NCBI RefSeq assembly: GCF_047511655.1
Contig: NC_133386.1
Coordinates: 76,077,501-76,141,500, forward strand
Source of the DNA: Castor canadensis
Taxonomy: Eukaryota > Chordata > Mammalia > Rodentia > Castoridae
Direction of reading: 5' to 3'
DNA length: 64,000 nucleotides
The notes below the pieces were generated by a model that did no database searches, was not told where the DNA came from, and saw only the letters and a list, made by a program, of their open reading frames with translations. The stretch's first letter is position 1. Each line of letters starts with the position of its first letter. A program made the translations under genes and the position numbers. Below, one piece after another: positions 56,546 to 64,000 of this stretch.

Positions 56546-56633
56546 GGATGTGACAGATGATGAGTCCTTTGTTGATGAACTGAGAATAACATTACGATTT
56601 TTTGCATCTGTCTTAATACGAAGAATTCACAAG
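56546..56633 (+). CDS. SNX14: SNX14 coding exon 6 (residues 154-183)
   Basis: Encodes [19 protein letters not shown], then [11 protein letters not shown], within the PXA domain. Acceptor GTTGAAG|G, donor AAG|GTATTT. Phase is consistent with both neighbours. Confidence 0.95.
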
Positions 56634-56699
56634 GTATTTATTTATGAGAAATTTGAGGATTTTGGGCATTATCATTATGACATTATAATTTTTTATTAT

Positions 56700-56830
56700 G
56701 ATATTATTTAACATTTTAGCATATATTAGTTGTACTTGGAGAGTGTTGCATTGTGACATTTCCATATATGGTTACAGTGTATACATGTTCACCCCCAATA
56801 AGATTATTTTAAACCTCATTTGTCTCCTAT
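56700..56830. repeat. Possible L1 3'-end fragment
   Basis: TTTTAGCATATATTAGTTGTA and CATTGTGACATTTCCATATA are shared with the piece at 61585-61665 and with 39745-39765. Confidence 0.5.
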
Positions 56831-56834
56831 ATCA

Positions 56835-57440
56835 AGTATATTCATTTTCCTCACTTTTCATTTTTTAGGTTAAAAAATTAGCGACTTATTTTTGACCCAT
56901 TGATTAGTTTTTCTTTCTTTAATACTTGGTTATCTTGGTTTGTGGAAATTAGAACTGAAGACAGCTATAGAAAAATAGTGTTTCAACTAGATGAATTTAT
57001 AGAGTAAATGGTTATGGTTATCATATACTTTTTAAAGGTATTTTTGAGCTACATTTTATGTGGTTTTTTTTGTGTCTATGTTCATAGTTTGTTGGCTATA
57101 GATACATATTTATCTACTGCTTTGTCAATTCAATAGGATTAAACATACTGGCAATGAATTAGTATATAATGTATCTGCCATTAACTAATAAAGATTAATC
57201 TTGCTATATGTTTCTAAATCTACTTGAGAAATGAACAGTATATCCAATCAGTTCACAAAAGAAAATATAAAATGGCCAGTGAATAATTGAAAATGTTTCA
57301 TGCCATATCAAATATGTATTGCTATGAGATACTACTCTTTTACCTATCAAGTTGGGAAAGATAAAAAAGAATGTTAATATCTAGTAATGGTGATTGTGGG
57401 GAAATTGGCAAATCAAGTGCAAATCCACGTTATACTTGAA
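56835..57440. other. SNX14 intron 6, nothing recognised
   Basis: AT-rich sequence with no supported feature. Confidence 0.4.
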
Positions 57441-57447
57441 TGCAAGT

Positions 57448-57912
57448 GTGTGTGTGTGTGTATGTGTCTGTGTATCTGTGGTGCTGGCAATTGAATCCAG
57501 GGCCTTGCACATGCTGAGACAGGGTCTTGCTGTGTAGCCCATTCTGGCCTTGAACTCAAGATCCTACTGCTTCTGCATCTCCATTACTGGGATATACAGG
57601 CATGGGCTACCACTCCAGATGAGTTTGGTGATCTTTTGCTTTTTTGGGCAGTACTGGGGTTTGGAGTTTTGCAAGGCAGGTGCTCTACCACTTGAGCCAC
57701 ACTTCCAATCCTTTTGTTTTTGTTTTTAGTTTTTACTTTTTAATTTTTTTGTTTGTTTGTTTTCAGATCCTTTTTTTTTAATGTCAGGTGCATACTCCTG
57801 TGCCCAGCTATTAGTTGAGATGTGGTCTCACTCACTAACTTTCCCCGGTCTGGCCTTGAACTGTGGTCCTCTCAATTTCAGCCTTTTATGTAGCTAGAAT
57901 TACAGGTGTGAG
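57448..57912 (-). repeat. (TG)n tract and two SINE copies
   Basis: (TG)n at 57448-57466; ID fragment + B1 at 57478-57618; ID half at 57636-57725 followed by a B1 half at about 57780-57912 with T-rich spacer. Confidence 0.7.
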
Positions 57913-58344
57913 ACACAGTGTTTATTAAGGCTTACTGATATTTATATCCTTAAATTTAATTCTATCATTTTAATTGCATATTTCAAGGACATAACCAAAG
58001 ATGTACATAAAATGTATATTCAGGGATTTATGGCATTATAAATTTATAAGGAAAACTGAAAAGAAAAATGATAAATGAGTAGATTATTGGTTGGGTGAAT
58101 ATAATAAATTTTAGCTATACAGCCATTCTACAAATCATTTCATAGAGTAATTCTTATTTACGGTAAAATATTTATCTTAAATAGCAAGTGGAAAAGATGT
58201 GAAGCTTGTTAATATGTATTTAAGGACATAACGTATTCTTATCACTCTTAATGTCTGTTATAGAGGTGGGCTGATGCACTGATGCTGAATTTTGGTTGCT
58301 TTCATATACTTTTTTATGTTTGCCTTGTTTGGTGGTTTTATTTT

Positions 58345-58667
58345 GTGGCACTAGGGTTTGAAATCAGGGCCTCAGGCTTGCTAGGCAGGCACTCTACCAG
58401 CCCTAATAGAGCCACTTCACCAGCCCTTTTTTGTGTTGGGTATTTTCAAGATAGGGTCTCCCAAACTGTGTGCCCAGGGCTTCAACCTGCTGTTCTCCTG
58501 ATCTCTGCCTGCCGAGTAGCTAGGATTAGAGGGCGTGAGCCCCTGATTTCCAGCCTTGGTTTTGTTTTTTTTAAGATAGGACCTCACTGTGTAGGTCAGG
58601 CTGGCCCCAAACTTGTAATCACCTACCCTAGCCTCCAGAGTGCTGGGATTACAGGTGTGTATGAATA
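58345..58667 (-). repeat. Composite SINE followed by a B1-like unit
   Basis: ID half with a duplicated CACTCTACCAGCCC/GCCACTTCACCAGCCC stretch, B1 half to 58550, then a separate B1 unit (CACTGTGTAGGTCAGGCTGG) at 58555-58667. Confidence 0.75.
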
Positions 58668-59002
58668 ACACATACATATATTTATGATTTTTGAAAAAAG
58701 TTGATGAACGTCAATCATGTTTTTAGAAAAAGGTTCTGGGGCAGTTGTTTTATAATAGACTAAGAGCGTTGAACAATTTCATAAGAAATATCAAATGGTT
58801 GATGATAGGCCATTTGAATTACAACTTGAAATAAATCAAGTTGCTCTCTTCTAATGAATTAGTTAACAGGCATTAGTTAGTAGAATAATTCTGCGGTTAG
58901 TCTTTAAGATAGCCTAGTGGATTCTAAATAATAGCACCTCGTATTTGGAGTATGGTATGTGTGTGTGTGTGTATGTGTACACACACATATTGTTTGTTTG
59001 TT

Positions 59003-59110
59003 TGTTTTTTTGAGACAGAGTCTTACTATGTAGCCCAGGTTAGCCTCAAACTCTAGATCCTCTTGCTTCAGTCTTCTGAGTCTGGGACTACAGGTGTGTA
59101 TCACCACTCC
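59003..59110 (-). repeat. B1-like SINE monomer with (TTTG)n tail
   Basis: TTGAGACAGAGTCTTACTAT and GTAGCCCAGGTTAGCCTCAA; preceded by (TTTG)n at 58990-59003. Confidence 0.8.
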
Positions 59111-59135
59111 CAACATGCTCTTTCTCTTTCTCATT

Positions 59136-59166
59136 TATGTATGTATGTATGTATGTATGTATGTAT
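59136..59166. repeat. (TATG)n microsatellite
   Basis: Seven to eight ATGT units. Confidence 0.9.
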
Positions 59167-59182
59167 TCATTTATTCATTCAT

Positions 59183-59320
59183 AGCCCTGGGGTTTGAACT
59201 CAGGGCCTCACACTTGCTAGGCAGGTGCCGTACCACCTGAGCCACTCCACCAGCCCTGTTTTGTGTTGGGTACTTTCGAGATAGGGTCTTGTGAACTATT
59301 TGGTTGGACCACAATCCTCC
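59183..59320 (-). repeat. Composite SINE, truncated in the B1 half
   Basis: GGGTTTGAACTCAGGGCCTC, TTGTGTTGGGTACTTTCGAG; ends about 110 bp before SNX14 exon 7. Confidence 0.8.
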
Positions 59321-59432
59321 TATTATATTCTTCTTAATACCTGTAATTTTTGAGATATGTTCCAGTATCTTAAATATAGTTTTTGCAACTTAGTGATAAT
59401 CAAAGTTTTATTTTCATGTTGAATTTTTCTAG

Positions 59433-59517
59433 GTGGATATTCCATCTATTATAACCAAGAAACTATTAAAAGCAGCAATGAAGCATATAGAGGTGATAGT
59501 TAAAGCCAGACAGAAAG
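59433..59517 (+). CDS. SNX14: SNX14 coding exon 7 (residues 184-211, split codon 212)
   Basis: Encodes [20 protein letters not shown], then VIVKARQK, a PXA helix region. Acceptor TTTTCTAG|GTG, donor AAAG|GTAATA (phase 1). Confidence 0.95.
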
Positions 59518-59519
59518 GT

Positions 59520-60455
59520 AATACAGTTTTCTACCACAGTGTGAGTGATTTTCTTTTTATATGCCTACTTTTACCTGAAGCATCTGAGGACTGACACATT
59601 TACTGATACATTCACAGGCAAATATTTTTTTAAATGAAACCCCTTTCAATAGTTTGTTAACCATGTAAGTAGGAAAACTCAAGATGCTTTGAAAATTAGA
59701 GTAGGTTAGTTAACTTTTAGATGTATTACTGACAAAACTCTAGTCTTCCATTGATAAGGTATCTCTCATATCTCTTCCCCCCTTTCTCTTTGATGATTTG
59801 AATGTTTTTAACCTATTCTATCTAGTCTATCTTGTATATTGCTACCACGTTAATTTCTCCGTATCACAATTAGGTGTTAATTCCCTTCTAAAAAAATTAG
59901 TGACCACCATAGCATCTATAGGCCTTTTCACTGACATGATTTACACAAAGCATACATTTTGTAAAAGTTTTCTGATTAAGTGAATACAGTTTTCATTTAG
60001 GACTTTTCATGTTCTAAATGCAGGCTAAAATGTTGCTGTTTAACCATTACTTCTGCGTTCTGTACTTGCTTCTGTTAAACTGAAGTCTTCCTTGGGTTGG
60101 CAGTGGGTGTGCTTTGTCAATGCTTTCTGAAATGTGTTTGAAGAATATCATTCTACATAGATGACCATGTAGAAGAGGTTTCATGATCACATTTTTTGGT
60201 AATTTCTATTATCTTCCCCTTCCAGAAATTCCCAGTCCTACAGCAAAGAAACAACTTTAATTGTGTCTCATATGCACTTGATCGTGGAGACATTTTCCCT
60301 TTCTCATAATCTCAATTACTATGATCCAAGCATATTTTGGGAAATTATACTATAGGTATACTTGAAGTTAAATAATACCAAATTACTGGTTTATTTTCCC
60401 TTTGGTGTGAACAGTTCTTCAGTTATGAGAAGCATTTCAAATTATATATTTAAAA
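59520..60455. other. SNX14 intron 7, nothing recognised
   Basis: Unique-looking sequence; the 61-codon ORF at 59798-59983 is not supported. Confidence 0.45.
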
Positions 60456-60462
60456 ATTCTGA

Positions 60463-60552
60463 GCTAGGTGTATAGCTCAATGGGGTTAAGCACTTGTCTA
60501 GCATGTGTGAGGCCCTGGGGTCAATCCTCAGCACCACAAAAAAAAAAAAATT
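60463..60552 (+). repeat. ID-like SINE, well preserved
   Basis: GAGCTAGGTGTATAGCTCAA, GTGTGAGGCCCTGGGGTCAA and CAGCACCAC with a long A-tail. Confidence 0.85.
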
Positions 60553-60779
60553 ACTCTGTGTTCTTATGATAACGTAACAAGTAAAAATAATTTCACCTTT
60601 AACTGTTTTAAAAAATACTTGTGTGTAAAAGAGTTTGAATCATGTTTATTTAACTTACTTGTTAAATAAGTTAGCTTTTAAAATCATTGTCCTGTCACTG
60701 GCAAAAATACACTAGACATAGTGTCTTTGTTGTAGCCATTTTACAAAGGCTATTTTACAGTCAGAGAAAAAATATTTCT

Positions 60780-61020
60780 ATAGTTTTAACTTCTCCATAA
60801 AACTGGAATCATGCAGTGTGTTTCAGACTGATTTCTTTTACTTAGCAATAAGGATTTTAAGTGCCTCCATCTCTTCATGGTTTGATAACTCATTTCTTTT
60901 GTTAATTATACCTCTTTTTGTTATTATACTGGGGATTGAACCCAGGGCCTCAGGCTTGCTAGGCAAGTGTGTTATCACTTGAGTTGTGCCCTCAGCCCTC
61001 AAATTATACCTCTTATGTCC
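60780..61020 (-). repeat. Old L1M fragment with nested ID-like SINE
   Basis: 60780-60915 is antisense old L1 (AAACTGGAATCATGCAGTGT). The ID unit at 60923-60998 is flanked by AATTATACCTCTT on both sides (60905-60917 and 61003-61015), a clear TSD. Confidence 0.75.
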
Positions 61021-61399
61021 TATGCTCTGGATAAAGATGCAAAATTTACCAGAGGAAGCCTGTTTCTACAGTGCTCTCAAAGGATATCTGGATGATGTTA
61101 ATGTAAAAGCAGGTACAATTGAAGAATTTTGAATAGGTGTTTTTGTTTGTTTGTTTTATAGAGGATGAATAAAATATAAGGTTTGATAACAAATGCCTTG
61201 TGTATACTAGAAGACATTCTGCATAGATTTTTCCTATTAAAATTATTTGACATTGTTATATATAATTTGTAAAATAGAGATGATAAGTTTAAATTCTTAC
61301 TGCCCAGGGGAAAAGGGTCAGTTACCAATTTATTGCAAAATAAATACATTTATAGCAAAAAATTTCTTTCTTTATATACTGTTTCTGAACAGAAATAAT

Positions 61400-61445
61400 A
61401 TGTTATTATAATAATATATAATAATATAATAATATATATATTATG
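61400..61445. repeat. (ATAAT)n AT-rich microsatellite
   Basis: Irregular ATAATAT repeats. Confidence 0.85.
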
Positions 61446-61584
61446 CCTGTATAATATATGTTGAAAAAAAGAGCAGGGACTAGGAAAGGAGAATTAGATT
61501 AGATACTGTTCTGTATGTTAGTGGAAATGACTTGGAGTTACTTGGTATTATTTAACTCTTTTCTATATTTATTCAATTCTTTTC

Positions 61585-61665
61585 GCATATTAGTTGTACA
61601 AAGGGTACAACTATGGTATTTCCATTTATATTAAAGTATATGTACTTTGATCAGATTCACTTCCT
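61585..61665. repeat. L1 3'-end remnant next to exon 8
   Basis: GCATATTAGTTGTACAAAGG and TATGTACTTTGATCAGATTC, as in the older L1 3' UTR family. Confidence 0.55.
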
Positions 61666-61701
61666 TTGTTGTGAGTATTTATTTTTTACCTTTACTTACA
61701 G

Positions 61702-61858
61702 TAAAAAATACAGAGTTTTTACAGCAAGCAGCTTTAGAAGAATATGGTCCAGAGCTTCATGTGGCTTTAAGAAGTCGAAGAGATGAATTACAATATTTGA
61801 GGAAACTGACTGAATTACTTTTTCCTTATATTTTGCCTCCTAAAGCAACAGACTGCAG
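61702..61858 (+). CDS. SNX14: SNX14 coding exon 8 (residues 212-263, split codon 264)
   Basis: The largest exon here (157 nt). It encodes [20 protein letters not shown] followed by [20 protein letters not shown] and [12 protein letters not shown], the centre of the PXA domain. Acceptor CTTACAG|TA completes Val212; donor GCAG|GTATAA. An L1 3'-end remnant lies about 45 bp upstream of the exon, so the acceptor region sits next to repeat DNA. Confidence 0.96.
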
Positions 61859-62012
61859 GTATAAATAGACAAGAAAATATCATGTAGTGTTTGTGTATGT
61901 ATAGCATATGCTATGTATATGCCATATGTATATTGCTATTTGTGGTCATGATAAGAGTTCACTGAAACTTGATGTTAGTCTATAATGTGAAGTTTTTCAA
62001 CTTTTTTCTTCT

Positions 62013-62188
62013 TTGTGGTGCTAGGGATTGAACCCCCAAGGCCTTGCACATGCTGGGCAAGCACCCTACCACTGAGCTATATCTTTACCCAAAGGGTTTG
62101 GTTTTTTGTGTATATGATACTGGGCCTTGAACTGAGGGCCTCACACTTGATAGGCAGGTGATCTACCACTTGAGCTATGTTCTCAGCT
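62013..62188 (-). repeat. Two ID-like SINE units in tandem
   Basis: 62013-62090 (GGGATTGAACCCCCAAGGCC) and 62115-62188 (GGCCTTGAACTGAGGGCCTC). Confidence 0.75.
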
Positions 62189-62611
62189 GAACAGTTTTTA
62201 TTTGAAGAAAATAATTTTTCAGGTCTTAAAAATGCCAATTTAGGTGCTATTTGTTGTATGTTGTATTTTTTAGAATTTTCTCTTGAAAACTGATCTTGGA
62301 AATAAAAAATAATATGAATGAAATAAATTTTCTTGTTTGAGATCCTTATACTTTGTTTCCTTGATATTTTGTTTTAAAGACATCCACATTATGATTGCTA
62401 TAGGCAGAAACACTTTGCACAAACAATGCAGATAACTTTGGGTTTCAAGATGTCCAGCTGGGAAGAATAATTTAGAGGTCATTGACTCCATTCTCCTTTG
62501 TTCTGGCAGAAGTGTGTTTAGATTTTTCCATAAATTACCTCACTACTGTTACTCAATAGTTGTTAGAGAACAGATCATGGCTTATTGTTAGTGATGTTCT
62601 TTTTTATTTAT

Positions 62612-62825
62612 TTATTTATTTTGTGGTACTGGGGTTTTGAACTCAGGCCTTCACACTTGCAAGGCAGGTACACTACTGAGTGATGTTCTTTATTAATTAA
62701 TTAATTAATTAATTATTTCAAGACAGGGTCTTGATATTTAGGCCAGGCTAGCCTCAAATTCATTATCTTCCTGCTTCTGCCTCCTGAGTGCTGGGATTAC
62801 AGTCATGCATTACCATTCCTGGCTT
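62612..62825 (-). repeat. ID half, (TTAA)n tract and B1-like unit
   Basis: ID half 62620-62680; (TTAA/TAAT)n at 62692-62716; B1 unit to 62825 (CTGCCTCCTGAGTGCTGGGA). A TGATGTTCTTT repeat at 62593-62603 and 62681-62691 looks like a TSD of the ID unit. Confidence 0.75.
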
Positions 62826-62886
62826 AGTAATGTACTTTATTTTGTTTTTAAAAGTATTTTATTTTAATATTTTAACTGGGACATCT

Positions 62887-63006
62887 TTAGTTGGGTACAG
62901 TGATGCACACTTGTATTCCCAGTTTCTTGGAAGGCTGAGATGGGAGGATTGAAAGTGTGAGACCAGCCTGGACAACATAGTAAGACCCCATCTCTGAAAA
63001 AAAAAG
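62887..63006 (+). repeat. B1-like SINE monomer
   Basis: CACTTGTATTCCCAGTTTCT, GAGACCAGCCTGGACAACAT and an A-tail. Confidence 0.85.
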
Positions 63007-63104
63007 AGGTATCTTTATTTGAGACTAATTTGTAATATTACTTAAATGTTATAAGTACAAGGGAATTACATTATACCACTAAACAAACTAGTCTATTTTT
63101 TCTT

Positions 63105-63380
63105 TTTTGGTGGTACTAGAGTTTGAACTCAGGTCTTTGCACTAGCAAAGCAGGCGCTCTACTGCTTGAACCATACCTCTAGTCCATTTTGCTCTAGTTA
63201 TTTTGCAGATAGGGCCTCAAACCATTATCCTCCTGATTTCAGCCTCCCAAGTAACTAGAATTACAGGTGTGAGCCACTGGCACCTGACAAACAATGTCTT
63301 AAACATTCTTGTTTTTTTGTGTCACTGGTGATTGAACCCCATGCCTTCTTCATGCTATGCAAGGAATTAATTAAATATAT
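63105..63380 (-). repeat. Composite SINE, second linker type, plus ID fragment
   Basis: 63105-63292 carries the CATTTTGCTCTAGTTATTTT linker as at 48900. A shorter ID piece follows at 63318-63365. Confidence 0.8.
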
Positions 63381-63692
63381 GTTAAACATTTAAAATATTC
63401 TAGGGAGGAACTGTTTTTGAATGTCTTCCAAGTCCCACCTGTAAGAGATTACTTTTTTCCCCTTCATAAACAGTAGTTTCTTTTTGTCAAATAAAGACTA
63501 CAAGTCCAAGTCTGTTAACCTATAGTATAAGCATTATCTGAGAGTTTGTTGGACATATAGTCTTGGGACCCATCCCACAGCTGTTAAATTACAATCTGTA
63601 TTTTGACAAAATCTTTAGATAAGTTTTTATGAGCTTGAAAATTAAGAACTGTTTTAAATTACTAAATATACAACTATTATTTCTTTTTCCAG

Positions 63693-63768
63693 GTCCCTGA
63701 CCTTACTTATAAGAGAGATTCTCTCTGGTTCTGTGTTCCTTCCTTCTTTGGATTTTCTAGCTGATCCA
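63693..63768 (+). CDS. SNX14: SNX14 coding exon 9 (residues 264-289)
   Basis: Encodes [20 protein letters not shown] and DFLADP of the PXA domain, ending on a codon boundary at the CCA|GTAAGA donor. The next exon is beyond the right edge of the window. Confidence 0.95.
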
Positions 63769-64000
63769 GTAAGATTTTTTTTTAAAAAATCACTTCTTGT
63801 AATTGTAAAATACATTTAATTTAAGACTTACAATCTTAAATATTTTTATGTGTACAGTATAGCATCATTAAATAATACTCATATTATTGTACAACCATTG
63901 CTACCACTCATCTCTAGAACTATTCATCTTACAAATGTGAAACTCTGCACACATTAAACAATGATTCGTCTTTCCTTCCTTCAGCCCCTGGCTACTGTCC
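63769..64000 (+). other. SNX14 intron 9, start
   Basis: AT-rich intronic sequence to the window edge. CACTCATCTCTAGAACTATTC-like text near 63905 resembles an old L1 3' region but is cut off by the edge. Confidence 0.4.

Larger units (their letters stand above)
19089..63768 (+). other. SNX14: SNX14 gene, 5' part: exons 1-9 of the coding sequence
   Basis: SNX14 is an ER-resident sorting nexin of the SNX-RGS group (N-terminal membrane hairpin, PXA, RGS, PX, C-terminal nexin domain) linked to ER-lipid droplet contacts and endolysosomal function; loss in humans causes a cerebellar ataxia. Nine exons of 140, 121, 77, 79, 44, 88, 85, 157 and 76 nt sum to 867 nt, exactly 289 codons, with every junction GT-AG and in phase. 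The human protein is about 946 residues, so roughly 30% is here; the RGS, PX and nexin domains lie to the right of the window. No frameshift or internal stop was found, so the gene looks intact. Confidence 0.96.

Noticed and set aside
1..64000. CRISPR array, phage, plasmid or bacterial operon
   Set aside because: Spliced genes, SINEs and L1s make this vertebrate chromosomal DNA; no regularly spaced repeats were seen.

Overview
This is mammalian nuclear DNA. It has AT-rich intergenic and intronic sequence, one CpG island, GT-AG introns and dense interspersed repeats. The abundant composite SINEs, made of 7SL-derived B1-like units joined to a tRNA-derived ID-like unit, point to a rodent of the squirrel/beaver/kangaroo-rat side of the order. 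I lean to a beaver (Castor) from memory of similar repeats, but the species is an inference that could not be tested here.

Two protein-coding genes are recognised by exon translation, both on the + strand and arranged tail-to-head. Positions 1 to about 2.3 kb hold the 3' end of SYNCRIP (hnRNP Q): the short alternative terminal coding exon (611-652) and its 3' UTR with tandem AATAAA signals. From 2.3 to 18 kb is intergenic DNA with old repeats and scattered SINEs. At 18.48-19.43 kb lies the CpG-island promoter of SNX14 (sorting nexin 14, an ER-anchored PXA/RGS/PX protein of the neuronal lysosome/lipid-droplet axis). Exon 1 is at 19089-19228, and the next eight coding exons are at 45.8, 48.1, 48.3, 54.4, 56.5, 59.4, 61.7 and 63.7 kb. 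They encode residues 1-289: the ER membrane hairpin, a Cys-containing linker and most of the PXA domain. Reading phase is kept across all nine exons and the rest of the gene lies beyond the right edge.

Intron 1 (26.5 kb) is the accessory region. It carries two near-full-length L1 retrotransposons in antisense orientation (21786-28121 and 28731-35798) and a 5'-truncated L1 (37311-37907), each with a target-site duplication (TSD), plus older L1, L2, MIR and SINE copies. Comparing the two long L1s gives the main observations. The first lacks exactly a GT...AG-bounded 709-nt segment that is present in the 5' UTR of the second, as expected from reverse transcription of a spliced L1 RNA. The second carries about 95 bp of foreign sequence between its own tail and a second poly(A), inside the TSD, as expected of a 3' transduction. 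Both share a +1 frameshift in ORF2 at a perfect 12-bp hairpin.

No CRISPR array, tRNA gene, bacterial-type operon or virus-derived gene was seen. The window is host chromosome; the unusual content is in retrotransposon biology.
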